From: Xylaria sp. FL1777
Lineage: Eukaryota; Ascomycota; Sordariomycetes; Xylariales; Xylariaceae
Direction: 5' to 3'
Assembly (NCBI GenBank): GCA_022578965.1
Contig: MU400552.1
Span: 279,119-343,118 of the forward strand
DNA length: 64,000 nucleotides
How positions within the stretch are numbered: position 1 is the first letter of the stretch; every line of letters starts with the position of its first letter. Both the position numbers and the translations under genes were made by a program. Below, piece by piece: positions 45,227 through 59,841 of this stretch. Below the pieces are notes generated by a model. That model searched no databases. It saw only the letters and a list, made by a program, of their open reading frames with translations, and was not told the DNA's origin.

Positions 45227-47281
45227 TTAGCGTTTTTGCTTGTTAAAACAGTTTAATATAACTTTAATTAGCTGTTTTTAAATCTAAAGATTTTTTTTGC
45301 TAAGTTTTAAAATTACTAATTAAAAACTTTTTAACTGTAGTTTTATTATTTATTAAAACTTAGATTTTATTTAAAATTAGCTAAATATAGCTTAAAAATA
45401 ACATTAATTTAAACTAAAAAACAGTAATATTACTACTAAATTAACAAGCTATAATTAATTAAAGGATTTTTTAACTTTTAGCAAAGTTACTTTAATGCTT
45501 GTTTTGCTATTTATAGCTTTTATTATTTAAAACTTTTAAAAGTAATACTTAAGCTTTTTAAAGTATAATTATATTTATTACTATTGCTAATAAAACTAAA
45601 AAAGTTTTTAAATTATTTTTAAAACTTTAAAGAACAATTTATATTTAAAGCTTAAGTTAAATTTTAATAAGCTTAATTAATTGCTTTATTTTTTTTTTTT
45701 GCTTTTTTACTTTAACTTATAGTTTTTATTATTAATAATTAAATGCTTGCTAATAATAAGCAAAGATCTTTTAATAATAATAATAAATTGCTGCAATTTT
45801 TTTTATTAGTTATTTATTTAATAAAGCAAGTAATAATTAACTTATTTAATTAAAAATTAAAAATTATTGCTAACGTATTTATTTTTTATTTAGCAACTAT
45901 AATAAAGCTTATAATAAACTAAAAAAACTATACTAACTTATTTACTAGTTTAGTTTATAGTACTAAAGCTTTTTTTATTGCTATAGTTTTTTTTGTTTTG
46001 CTTATAATATAACTAGTTATGCTTTTAAAACTTGCTATAGCTATTTTATAATTCTTGCGTTCTTTAATTAGCAACTTTATTTATTTGCTATTTATTAGCT
46101 TAATTAAACTTGCTAAGTTTATTATAGCTATGCTTGCTATAGTTATTTTTTTAGTGTTTATTTTATTACTAAAACTATTGCTATTTTTTTACTTTAGCGC
46201 TAAATAAGTTTAATAAAAAAAACTTGCTAAAAAATTTGCTATATTACTTATTATATTGTTGTTTTTTGTTTTTTGTACATTTATTATATTAAGCGGAAAA
46301 ATAGCATTTTTTAATAATAAAAAGTTTTTGCAGCTTAATTTTATTTAAAATATAAGCAGTAATATTTGCTAAGTTTTATTTATAAGCTATATGTTTAATT
46401 ATTTTATAAACCTATTTTAATATTTATTATAATATAAATTATTGCTTTTAAAACCTTTTTAACAATTTTAATTATAATATTAATATTAATATTTATAAAT
46501 AAATAAACTATAAAATATAGCTATTATATGCAAAATAATAAATAATATTTCTTTAAAATTATTTAAATATTTTAAACCTTTTGTTATTATAAAAGTTTAG
46601 TAGTAAGCTTACATAGTATTAAACTAATTAAATAAAATTAAATAAAAATTTTAGCTATTTTAAAGTTAAGCTTGTATTTTAGTAGTAATAAAAACCTTAG
46701 AAAAATTTTAGTAATTATTAATTTAGTTTATTGCTTTAGTTATAGCTTTATTTTTGCTATTATAATTTTTTAAGCATATTAGCTTTATAAATAATTTGCT
46801 TTTATAAATTTTAGTTTTATTACTTTTATTTTTATTTTTATTTGCTTTGCTATGTTTAGCAAATAATTTGTTTTAGTTAATAATATTAAGTAACTAAAAA
46901 CTACTAAATATATAAACTTATAATAGCTTTTAAAATGTTAAAGCTTTATAAAATTTATTTATATTACTTAAATAATAAAGTAAATATATATATTAAAACA
47001 TTTACGTTAACTTAAATATAATAAGTTATTTTAACGCATATTTTAATTTTATTGCTTAGCTTTTTATTTATGCTATTTTATTTTTAAGTAATTTTACTAA
47101 AAACTTAAAGCTACTACTAAGTTTTTTGCAAAACTAATATAATATAATTTATAATAATAATAGTTTTAGCAAAATTTTGCTTAAGCTAAAGCTATTTAAG
47201 TACTATAATAGTATATTAGTAATGCAATATATTAGCAAACTTAACTTATTAAGTTTTTATTACAAAAATGCTGCAGTTTTA
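45227..47281 (+). other. 5' part of the retrotransposon (leader and N-terminal Gag)
   Basis: Extremely AT-rich. It probably holds the untranslated leader and the start of gag. I could not place the start codon. No second feature is discernible. Confidence 0.4.
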
Positions 47282-50200
47282 AAAAAATTTAAAGTAAACA
47301 TACTATTTAACTTTATATTAATAAGTGCTATTTAGTTTAAAAGTTTAAAAAATATAACTAAATAAACTATTATTTATAACTTTAAAAAAGCTAAACGTTT
47401 GCTTTAATAACGTTTTTAAAAAAATAAACTTAAAGTTATAAAGCTTGCTAACTAAAAAAAGTATAATTTTGCTAAAAAATTATTTAAGTTTATAAAAGAA
47501 TATATTAATATAAAAGTTTATTATTATTATAAAATAAGCAATATTAATAAAGATTATATTACTTATTATATTTATAATAATTTAAATAAAAACTTTAAAT
47601 TATTTGTTAAATTATAACAAATAAGTAATATTATTTAAAACTTATATAAATAAGTTAGCATTAATAAGTTTTTAGTAATAAAGCAATAATATAAAGTAAA
47701 TAAAGCACGCTAAATATAAAATAAACGTTTTATTAAGCTTAAAGCTTTTATTAAAAAAAATAAATCTTTTTGTAACTATTGCAGTAGTAATAATATTTAG
47801 CTTTACTATAACTAAAATTATGCTTTTAATAGTTTTTTTCTGCTTTTTAACGCTATTATAGTGCTTTTAGACTTTTTTAAAAGCATAATTAACGTTTTTA
47901 AAAACTTTAAAAGCAATAAAAAAAAAATACTAAAAATACTGTTAATTTAACAAATAATAAAAGTAACTTATGCTATAATTAAAATAACTATAATTATTAA
48001 AACAATTAGAATTATTAAAACAATAATAATTATTAATTTTTTAAGGTTGTTTGTACTTTTATAATAAATAGCTATATTATATAGCAAAACGTAAACACTA
48101 AAAACCTTTATGTACTAAAGCAGGTTTTTAAATAAATGCATAATTTTTAGCTTATATATAACTTTAAATCTTTAATAAAAAAACTTAACAAAGTTAATAT
48201 GCTTAATAAACTTGCTAAGCTTTTTAAAAAAACAAAGCTAAAAAAAAACTAAAGCAAACGTCCAAAAAAAACGTATTATTAGCTAACTTATTAATATTTT
48301 TTAAAGTAGCTAATAATAGCAAAATATTAGTTAACATTAAGTATACTAGCTTTTTTAGCTTATTTAATAATATTTTTAACGCTTTATTAAACTTACTATT
48401 TAATTTTTTAACTACTATTAATTATACCTTAAAATTTTTTAAAGCTAATAATAATAAAGTACTAATTAGCTTTTATTTAAATATTTTTTTTTTTTATTTA
48501 TTAATAACTATTTTATTATTTTGCTTTAAAAAGAAACTTTAAATATTTTATATAATTTTATATGTTAACTTATTTTTAATAAAGCGTTAAAAGATTTTAA
48601 AGTTTTTAGCGCTACTATAAATATTAAGTTGCTTAATTATATCTGCAAAAAAAAAAAAACTGCGTATTTTTATATAGCTAAAAGCTAAATATACAAATAA
48701 AAAAGCTATACTTATTTTAAAGCTATTATATATAGCTTAAGTTAATTAATTAAAGCATATATTAATACTTGTTTTTTATTTAGTTTTATATTTACTAAAT
48801 ATTTTATAAAGTATTACTTTAGTTATATTATTATTAATATAAAGCTTTTTAGTTTTAAAAATATAAATAAAAGCTTTTATATTAAATAATGCGTTAATTT
48901 TAATATAACGCTACTTAATACAAACAAAAAGCTATAAATAACATAATAATGCTTTTATTTAATAAATAAATTTAATTATAATATATTACTAAATATATTT
49001 TTTTTGTTTAAAAACTGTTTTTATATTTGCTAAAGTAACAAAACATAAAATAATAAACTATATATAAAAAAGTTAAACAAACAAATTAAACTTTTTAGCA
49101 AATTATAAAACAAACTAAAGCTATACTAAAAATTAAGCAAATTACTGCTAATTTAATTTAAAATCAACATTAATATTATATTTAGTACTAGTATAGCTAT
49201 ATTTATAAAGCATTTTAATTTCTTAATTATAGCAAATAGTTATTTTATAGTTAATAAACTATATATTAATGCTAGCTTTAATACGCTTAGTTTTTTAATA
49301 GCTAATATTATAAATAAACAAAACAAATGTTATTATTTCGCAAATTTTAGCGAACTTTTAATATTTATTTATAAAAACAACATAATTAGCTATATTAAAA
49401 CTATGCAAATTTATAACTTAGTAATATTATACTTTATTTTTGCTTAATAAAACGCTAAAAAAGCTTATACTGTTTTGCTTTTTAAGATTATTAATATAAC
49501 TAAAGCTAATAATATTAATAATAATTAAAATAATTAATATAAATATAGCTATTTTTTTAATTTTTTTAATTTTTTCTTTAAATTATTGCTTAAGGAATTT
49601 AAGCTAAACAAATTAAAAATAAATATATTTTTTAACTAAAAACCGAAAATTATTTAGCAAATTAAAAATATTATTAAAAAATATGCTTGTTTGTTTTGCT
49701 TAAAATTAAATAAGTTTAATAATAGTATTTAAATGCTAATTAACTTTAAAAACAGAAAAACATATAATAATTTAAGCTAACGCTTATATTAATAATTTTG
49801 TTATAATATTAAAGCAATAAACAATATTTTAAAGCTTTTAATTAAAGCTAAAGTTATTAAGCTTATTTTATTTAGTTAACTTTGCTTTATAGTATTTTTA
49901 GCTTTTATTATATAGCAAAAAAATAAACTTTGCGTTATTATTAATTTGTGTAAAGTTAATATAAAGCTTGTTAATAATATATACTTGTTACTACAATAAA
50001 ACAAAATTCTTAAAGCTATATATAAATTTATAGTATTTATAATAATTAATATTATAAAAAGCTATTTTTAGCAAAAAATTCCTACTAAAAATAAGCATAA
50101 AACAGCTTTTGTTATATATTATTAAAAGTATAAACAGCTAATTATAACTACTATAAAACTTAAAACATTTTTAGGTTTTTTTTAATACTAAATAAAATAG

Positions 50201-53098
50201 CTTTTTTGCAAATATTTTTAGCAATTTGTGCTAATTTATATTAATAACATTATTGTTTATTTTTGCAACATTAATAATTATTTTAGCTATTTTAATATTA
50301 TTTTTAGCATACTTGCTGCTTTTAAATGCATTATATTTTTAAAGAAATGCTACTTTATATAATATAGCTTTAATGCATTTAGTTAGCATGTTTTTAAGCT
50401 TAAGCTATTTACTACAAAAAAAAAATATAAAGTAATTTAATAACTTAAAATGCTTAAAACTTTAAATAACTTTAAAAAAGGACTTAGTTTTATAAATTTT
50501 TTTTGCTGTTATATATATTAATTTGCTAAAATTGCTTAATTATTAAATAAACTTAAAACAATAAGTTTTAAAAATTGTTTAAAAAAAGCTAATTTAAAAA
50601 AAGCAAAATAAGCTTAAAGCTATGCATTACTTTTACTTATTTTACTTTTAAAGCTTAATAAAGTTACTAATAAAATATTTATTAAAGAATTTGTTATATT
50701 TTATAATATAAAAGCACGTTAAGATTTTATATAAACTAAAGCATAAAAAGCTTAAAAAACGCTAAAAAAACATATATATAAAGTTATTAATTTAGCATTT
50801 TTTAACTATAATAAGCTATTTATACTTTAAGTAAACTTAAGTAAGCTATATAATATTAGTGTAGCATTATACTAAATATAAAATAATAGCAATAAACTAA
50901 AACTTATATTGTTTTTTTTTTAATTATTTAGCTTTATAAAATAAAGATTTAGCATTTGTAAAATTAAAACATGCAAATTTATTTAAACTTTTAAAAAACT
51001 AACTTAATATTTTAACTATAGTTAAATTTATGTATATATAAATTATAACGCTATTATATAAGCTTTTTGCTTAATTTTATAAAAGCTAAAAAGTTTAAAT
51101 TAACTTATATTATAAAAGCTATTTTTAGCAAAATATGTAAACTGTTTGTTTATTTATTATACTTTTAAAAAAGCACTTATTAATATAAATGCTTTGTTTT
51201 AATTATTTTATAAAAACAACAAAAAAAAAAAATCTATACTTTTTTTAGTAATTGTTTTACTAATAATTATTTAAGCTAAAGCAAAAATAAATTAATTTAT
51301 AGCTATATTAACTTAAGCTAATTTTGTAGCTTTAGCTAATAATTAATTTACGCAAGCTAACTTAAAAGTTTTAAAAGTTGCAAATAATACATTAAAAGCT
51401 TTAGCAATTATAACTACTGCAATAAAAACGCCTGCACTATTTATTAACTTAATAAATAATATAATTAATTTGCTTTTTTATATATTAGCATTTAAAAAGT
51501 TTTTTTTATTACTTTAAGAACTATTAAATATACTTAAAGCGTAAATTTGCATTTTAAAAGTAAATAGCATTATTATAACTACAATTTATATTTTAAACGA
51601 ATTTTAGGATAAAATTGCAAGCAATTTGCTTAAAAACCGAACTTTTTACATAGTATATAAACGTTTTTAAAAACAATATAAAATAACCAAAAATAATAAT
51701 AAAAAACTTTTTATAATGCTTTATGCCTTTAAATATAATTTTAGTAGTTGCTTTATATACTTTACTTAAACAACAGAAAATTGCATTATTATTTTAGTAG
51801 CTATTTATATTAAAGTAATATAGTTAGCTTATAATAATAAAGCATATATAAAAATTAAACGTACATATAACTATTTGCAAACTATTATATATTGTTTTAA
51901 CTTAAAAAAACATATTATTAAATATATAAGCAGCTATTTTAACTATAAAATAGCTAAAAAAGCTATTTATAAGCTATATAGTAATTTTTAACTAATTTTT
52001 ATACTAGTTTTTTTTTTGTTTATTTTATGTTTTAATTTTATTATTAGTTTACTAAAATTTAAATATAGCTACAATATAATCTTTATAGTTATATATAAAA
52101 CGTTTAAAGCTATTAAGTATATTTTCAGTTATAATAATTAAAACGTTATAAATTAAGCTTAAGCTTATATTTAATAAGTTTACTTAAATTAAGAACTACT
52201 TAATAGGTTTATATTTAATGCTAACTTTAAACTTATAAGTGCATTATAAATAGCTTTATATAAAGTAAAAAAAGTTGCAATATAATTTATAGTAGCACAT
52301 TATTAAGTAGCTAATAAACAAATAAAACAAACTATTTAAACATTTTAAACTTATATAATTATATTTATAAAAGCTTAGCTTAACTTTTTTAATTAAAAAA
52401 ATTATATAAGTTATATTGCTTATTGTTTTAATACTTTTATATTATTAATAATAAGCAAAATGCCTTTTAAGCTTTTGTATAGCTATAAAGCTAAAACTTT
52501 TCTTTTTGTTAACTTTAAAATTAGAAATAATTTTGCAAAAAAACAACAATAGCTTAAATAAAAAGCATTTAATGCTATTTATTTAGCTTAAGCATAAATA
52601 AAGATCTATTATAATACATAACACATAAAGCTTTTAATAATACATAAAAAAGATTTTATATATATTAAGCTTTTTAAGCTTAGCTTGCTTAATTATTATT
52701 TGTAAAACTAAACAAAGTTAAGTTTTTGCAAAATTAGCTTTTTTAAAGTAAAAAAATACATTAGTTCTTTTTATTTCCGAATTAAACTTTTTAAATAGCT
52801 TTAATAGCATAACAAAATATCTATTAAATACTTAAAGCTAACTAAACTAAACAAGTTTAATTGCTTTAAACTAAAGCTTAAAAGTTTTAACAATAAAAAT
52901 AAACAAAAATAAATTATAAATAAAATATAAAATTACGCTTATACTAAGCTATTTTTGTTTTTTTTTTATAACAAAATTTAATTATGCTATAAAATTAAGT
53001 AGTATAGCTACAATATTAAAACATAAAAACTAGCAAAGCAAATTAAACAAAATGTCCTTAAGCTAATAAAAGCATATTATAAGCACACTAAAACATAG
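47282..53098 (+). pseudogene. mutated gag-pol of a Ty3/gypsy chromovirus
   Basis: One frame (codons in register with 50237) stays readable for about 5.8 kb. It shows a Cys-x2-Cys knuckle at 47,771 (TGT AAC TAT TGC), as at the end of Gag. Reverse transcriptase runs from about 49,900, with the catalytic box reading YINNIIVY at 50,237-50,260 where YIDD is the family motif; the two Asp codons became Asn. A residue pattern matching K-C-x-F follows. Then come the integrase Cys-x2-Cys end and KKARHKPYG-like block near 51,930, the DGQTER-like box near 52,310, and a chromodomain at about 52,920-53,070. The knuckle, RT, integrase and chromodomain share one register, so gag and pol formed one polyprotein and no net indel has occurred. 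Stops are mostly TAA/TAG, as expected from C-to-T and G-to-A changes. Confidence 0.85.
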
Positions 53099-53769
53099 AG
53101 TTTTATACTATACTATTTAACTGCAAAAATACTATTGTTTATTACTTTAAAAATGCATTATAATAATTAAGTGCACTTTTTTAATATTACTTAAGTTTTT
53201 TGCGTTTTAAGTAAAACATTAAAAAGTTTAGCATGCTTTTATAGTTATTATTAATTAGCTAAAAAGCTAAAGTAAAAAGTTTACATAAGCATTTTAACTA
53301 TATAAACATATAAGTTTATTTATAAAGTTTTAATAAATATTTTTAATTTTTTTAGCGTTTTAATAAAGTTATAAATATATAAGTACTTAAGTATATTAAT
53401 TAATTAGTATATACTTTTTTTAGCATGTTTTTTTTGCAAGCAAAGCATATTTACTTATTACTAAGTATTTTGCATGCTTTTTTTTTTGCAATTTTTTAGC
53501 AGCTTTAACTTTACATATAATTAGTTTTTAAATTATATATAATTATACTACTTTTGCTTTGTATACTTTTAGTTTTTAAACTGTTTTTTTGCTTTGTATT
53601 TATAACTTTTTTTGCTTTATAACTATATATTTTTTACTTTATAAAACACTTTTGTTTTACGTATATTAAACTGCATTTTTGTACTTAAGATTTAGTTTTA
53701 TATTTATTTTTTAATTATTTAACATTTTTTTATACTATAATTTTTTACTTTTATTAAAAAACAATTATA
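53099..53769 (+). other. AT-rich spacer between gag-pol and the second frame
   Basis: No motif, terminal repeat or LTR edge is recognised. This is where the boundary of a nested insertion would be expected if the second frame belonged to another element, and none is visible by eye. Confidence 0.35.
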
Positions 53770-56700
53770 ATGCTTTATTTATTTAAAATTAAAGACGTTT
53801 TTAAAGCTAAAACTACTTAAATTTAAATTAAATATAATACTAGCTATTATATTTAGCTTAGCAAAGTACTTAATAATACTACAAAAAATTATATATTTTT
53901 TATTATTATTAATAGCAAATTAGTTATTATTTTTAATAGTTTTTGCAAGTACTTTATAAGTTTTAAGCTTTTTGTTTACGTTATTTTAAGTATTATTTAA
54001 AATTTTAACTGTTTTAATACTATATTTGTTTTTTATAAAGCAATTGCTAATAACTTAATAATATTTAATACTAATTTGTTTAATAATACTGTTTTAAGTA
54101 AAATTTACGCATTTTTTTAAAAGTTAAAACTTATTAACATTAAGCATATATAACTTTTTTTGTAAAAATTTAATATTAATAATAATAAAAATTGCAAAAG
54201 CGCTATTAATTAAGCTTTTGCTTATTAGTAAACTAGCTTTGCTTTTTTAAATAACTTAAAGCGTAAATATATTTATAACAGATTTTATAAAAATTACACT
54301 AGCTTTTTTATTAGTAAAAACTATAAAGTTTAACTGTTTATTATTAATAATATAATTAGTTAAATATATTATACTATTGTTTATTTAGCTTATTTATGCA
54401 TTAAATGTTCTAGTATTACTTATAATTATTTTAACTGCAAATATTAAATTAATATTAATAATTATTACATTTATAAATATTTTAAACATTGTAAAGAAAA
54501 TTGCAAATTACTACGTATACTATTTTATAATATTTGCTAAGCTTATAATGCTTACTTTACTTTGCTTTGTTTAGCTTATATTATTTTTTCTTTTTTTATT
54601 ACTTTAAAAAAAAAGAAAAAAAACTATAAATTACCTTTAAAAGTTTACTTTTATATTAATAATGTTGCTTAACTTTTAAAATTTAATAACAAAACTTAAA
54701 AGCTAATTTAAGCAGTTTTTTAAATTAATAAGTATAGCAAATATAAAAGCGCTTATATTATACAAATAATAGCTGCTATTATAAATACATTTATGCAATA
54801 AAAACGCTTAAGTAATAAAAAGCTTAAGTAAAAAGAACTATTTTTAATTGTACTATATATACTTAAATATGTTTTAAGCGTTAGTATTATAAAAAGTTAA
54901 AAATATTAAACTATTATTAAGCTTAATAATACGCGCTTTAATATTTTTTAATTGCTTATTAAGCATGCTTATTAGCTAAAAAACCGTAGTAAATATAGAG
55001 TTTTTGTATTAATTATAATAAAATATAATATAATTATTTAAAATTTAAAAGTTATTAAAATTCTTATAAAATCTGTTTGTAATTAAGCTTTTTTTGTTAG
55101 CTTTATAAACATTAAGTTTAAGCTATATTATTTAGCTATAAAAATTAAGTTTATACTTAATGTTTTTATATATATTAATGCTATTTATTATATAATATTT
55201 TTTAACTACGTTAAGTTTTTTATTAATATGTTTAGCGTAGCATTTATTAAAATTTTTAAAGGCATTAAAAAAGTAATAATTAACGCAAAAAAACTATAAT
55301 TAATGCAAATTGTGCTTTTTGCTTATAACTGCAAAACTTAAATTGCTGCATTAATTTTTATAAACTGCTATTAATTTTGCAATTTAAATTATTATGCTTT
55401 ACTTAAGCGTTATGCTTAAAAAAGAGTTTTTAGCGCTATTAAAAAGCTTATTAATTACTTATAAGCTAATTTTATTTAGTAAAAAGCTTTTAAAGTTTTT
55501 TTAAACATAGTTAAAAAATTAGTTTAATTGTTATATATAGTAATTTATAAATATAATTATTAAAACAAAATTGCAAAATATATTAGCTGCTTTTTTATAT
55601 TAAAAGTAGTAATGCTAATAATTAGTTAAAACGTTTGCAATTTTATTACTGCATAAATAGTGTTTTTTAAAAAACTTTATAAGCTACTTTTTATTTTATG
55701 CTTTAGTAACAAATTATAACTAAAATTGCATAACATTTTATATATAGTTTTTTAACTTTTAAATGTAAGCATAAATAAAAATAAAGCTATTTAAATAATT
55801 ATAAAAAAAATTATTAAAGCAGTTTATAAAGCTTGCAATATTAGCTAAAGCAATAAAGCTTGCTTAATTATATATATTTTTAGTTATTTTAACAAAATAT
55901 TTATTGTAATACTAAATAAAATAATTAAAGCAAAGCAAACTATTTTTATAAACAAATAAGCATTAAAATGTTTTTTAAAGTATAGCAATAATAATAAAAT
56001 TAAGTTATAAAAAAACTACAAACAACGTTTTAAAACTTAAGTTATTATTTTATAAAAAAAAAACTAGTTTAAGCTTTTTATAAAAAACATTAAAAAGCTT
56101 TTATTATATATTATGCTTTGTATGCAGCTAAACAAAAACTAGTATTAAGCATTAAACTATGTTTTATATTTTAAAGCATTACATTATTTGCATTAAAAGT
56201 TATATTATAGCAAACGTAAGCTATTTTGCTTTAAAATTCCTAATGCTAGCTTTATTAAAAAAGTTAATACTGCTAGATTTTTTTATTGCTTAAATATATA
56301 AATAAGCAATCTTAACATAAAACTTTCTTTTTTTTAAACAGTTTAAAAGAAAACTTGCAAAAATAAATTAAAAGCTATAATTATTATAACTATAGTTTTT
56401 AAAAAAAACTTTGCTAAGCTTGATTTTTTTTAATAAACAAATAACTTTAATTCTAAATACTATAAATATATAGATTTTATAGTTTTTTTTGCTATTTGTT
56501 ATTTTTTTAACTAAATTATTAGTAAAACATTTTAGCAATTAGCAAACTTTATAGCACTTAAAGCTAAAATTAAGTTTAAAAAGTTTAAACTTAATAAAAC
56601 TTTTATTATAATAGCTTTAATAATTAATTTAACTATAAATAAAACAAAACAAATTAATTTTTATAATTTTATATTATTTTTAATTAATAAACTAAAAACA

Positions 56701-59700
56701 AAAAAAATTTTATTAGTAAGCATTATAAAGCAAAAATTTATTAAGCTATATAATAAATATTTTAGCTTAAATAAAAAACAATATAACTTTATTAATTTTA
56801 ATTTGCTTAAAGTTTTTTATAGCATAAAGTTTTTTATTAGCTGCTTTAATGCAAGCAAAACTGCAGTTATAACATTTTTTACTAAACTTTTTATATAAAG
56901 TTTAATTAACTTAAATAACTTTTATGCTACTAAACTTACTTTTAAACTAATTATAGCAAAGCTAAATATGCTTAAGTTTATTTTTAATAACTTTGTTAAG
57001 CTTACTGCTAATAAAAAGCCAAAAAAAAGCAAAAAAAAGCAAAAACAGAATTTTTTTGCTAAAGTTTGCTTTAATAATATTTTACTTTAAGTTAACAAAA
57101 AGTATAAAACTACGTTAAAAAACGTTATTTCTAAAAAAAATAATAAAAAACAAAAAAAATTTTCTAAAAAAAAACAGTTAAAAAATAATAAATAAAAAAC
57201 TATAAGTAATAAACAAAAAAAAAATAATTAAAGAAACTTAAGTTAAATAAATAACAATTAAACAAAATTAAATTAAATAAAAAAAAATAGTTAAAAAAAA
57301 TTAAATAATTTAAATTAAAGAACTTTAAATATTTAGCAGCTAATAATAAACTAAAACAATAAACCGTTTAAATTGCAACTTAATTTTAACTTTTTTTTAA
57401 AGTTTTAAAAAAACAAAGCTTATATTTAACTTTAAATGCTTATTATTAGTTAATAAAATATGCAGCTTAATAATTTTGCTAAAAAGCTTCCTTAATATAT
57501 TAGCTTTTGCAAAACTTATATTATTTATGCATTTATAATTATTATAGCTACTAAACGTATTACTGCAAATAATAAAAAACTAACAATTATTAAAAATTTT
57601 ACTAATTTATTGCTTATTAAGTTATTTATAACTTTTTTTTTAAACTAAGCATATATTTTGCTTAATAATAACGCTATAATTTAAAAATTACTAAAATTAG
57701 TTAAGTTAGCTATGCAAAAGTATTTAAGTTAAAATGCAAGCTTTAAACTTGCTTTTTGCATTATATTTAATTTTTGCTTTTAAAAATTAAACCTAAAGCA
57801 TTAGCGCAAAAAAAGTACTAAAGTTTAACATAAACTTTTTAAAAAAATAATTAAAATAGTTTATTAGTTAGCTAATTTTATTATATATATATTTTATATT
57901 ATAAAAAGCTTTGCTAACATTTTTAACGTTATAATTCTTTAAATTAATAAAAATTGCTACATAATTAAACTAAGCGCTTTTATTTTTTTAACTAAATATT
58001 TGTTCGTTATAATTAAACTGTTCTTAAATAATAATAAATAAATATAGCCTTTTTTTTTTTTTAAGAATATTTATAAAACTAAAATTAACGCCTTGTTATT
58101 TTTTAATTTTTTTATGTTATAAATATAAACATTACTATTAAATATACGTATTAAATATACTTAAGCTATATTTATATATTATTTATATATTAATTACTGC
58201 AATAAAAGTAGCATATTTAACTTTATATTTAAAACTTTTTATAACAATAAAATAATAAAACTTAAATAACCTTAAATTTATAAAGCTTTATGTATTAGCA
58301 AAAAATTTCTTAAGTTTATTTTTTATAACAGTTACTTTAGTTTTTTGCTAATAATTATTATTAAAAGCAATAATAAAAATATATTTAAAAATAGCATAAT
58401 TAACTATATTAATGCTAATTATATTATACATTTAGTTTTTATAATTTAACGATTTAACTTATGCTATATAAACAATAAACGTTTTTTTATAAGCGTTATT
58501 ACTTTATATAACGCTTAAGCAAATTTGTTAAAATTTTGCTACAATAAATATAATTTTACTAAAATTTACTTTAAGAAAATTAACATTTAAACTATTACTA
58601 TAGCGCAAAACTATAAATATAATTTTATTATTGCTAACTTTACTTGTACTTATAGCTTTAGCTTTATTAAAAATAGCAATTTTAATGTAGTTATTTTTAT
58701 TTATGCTAAATATATTATTATTTACTTTTGTAATAATAAAGCATAGTTAAACATAAAAACTTTATATTAACTTAAAAACTTTAATTAATATTATATTACT
58801 AAAAAAGCTATACTTATTTTTAAAAAAAATTCTTAAAAATAACTATATAGATTTTATTACGTAAACTATAAACATAATTAATACTACTATAATACTTTGC
58901 GCTGTTTTATTTATAGCAGTAATTACTATATTTATAACTGCAATAATAAGCTATAAAAGCTTAAATCTAAAGTTATATTAAAAAATCCGCATAGTTTTAT
59001 TACATAATATTTAAAATTTATATAAAATAACTAAGCTATTATTGCTTACGCTTTAAAAGCTTGCTATATAATTTAAAAAATAAAAAATTAAATTAAACTA
59101 ATAGTTAAAAAAGCAAGCAATAAATAAACTGCTATAAACACTAATTAACTTAATAAAGTTTAGCGTTATATTTAGCAAAACTTAAATAAATAACAAAAAA
59201 ACCTTAAGTGTTATAAAGCTAAAGCTAAAAAAGTAAAAATTAACTTTAACTTAATTAAGCTATTAACTTTTAAGTTTTTTTTTGTTAAACTATTAGCTTT
59301 AACTTTTTTATTAAAGTATACTATAAGCAACTTAACAATAAAAAACAGTTTTAATTATATTATAAATAATATAGCTATTTATGTTTATTATTGTTTTTAT
59401 AATATATAACGCATGTTTGCTATTTTGCTAGTTAATAAATAAATTATAACTGCTTACTTTAAATTTTAGCTAGTTGTTTTTTTTAATGCTAAACTTTTTT
59501 TAGTTTATTATTTAACACCTAAAAAAAAAAAATATAATAATTATAGCTTTTATAACTTTATTATAAAAGCTATGCTAAAAACTATGCTATAATATTTAAA
59601 GCAAAACATTTTAGTTTAAAATAATTTAAAAAAACTTAGTATAAAGATTTATGCTTAGCTTAATAATTTAACTAAAGAAATTCTAGTTTTTAATAGCAAG

Positions 59701-59841
59701 TTAACCAAAAAAAAAGCTATTAAAAAGATTTAAAAAGTTAAGATTTTAATTGCTAAAAACAATAAATCTAACAAAAAAAAGAAACTTAAGTACAAAAATA
59801 ATAAAAATATTATAAAGCAAATTAAAGTTAAAAAGTCTTAA
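53770..59841 (+). pseudogene. second giant frame (about 2,024 codons) of the retrotransposon, unidentified
   Basis: From ATG 53,770 to tandem TAA at 59,839 a single register can be followed on the same strand as pol. I checked the register at 55,381, 56,881, 57,121, 57,361, 58,861 and 59,821. It is interrupted by TAA/TAG codons of the kind made from CAA, CAG or TGG, but never needs an indel. Features: a Cys/His-containing region around 54,400-54,560 (CIKCSS, FNCKY, KHCKENCK), a long helical-looking middle, a basic KKPKKSKKKQKQN stretch near 57,030 (possible nuclear signal), a low-complexity stop-dense linker at 57,180-57,360 (probably formerly Gln/Glu-rich), then about 820 further codons with a Lys-rich end. 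It lies between the chromodomain and the polypurine tract, the position of env in retroviruses, but it shows no clear signal peptide or fusion/TM architecture. It may be a captured gene, a nested transposon product or a novel accessory protein. Confidence 0.6.
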
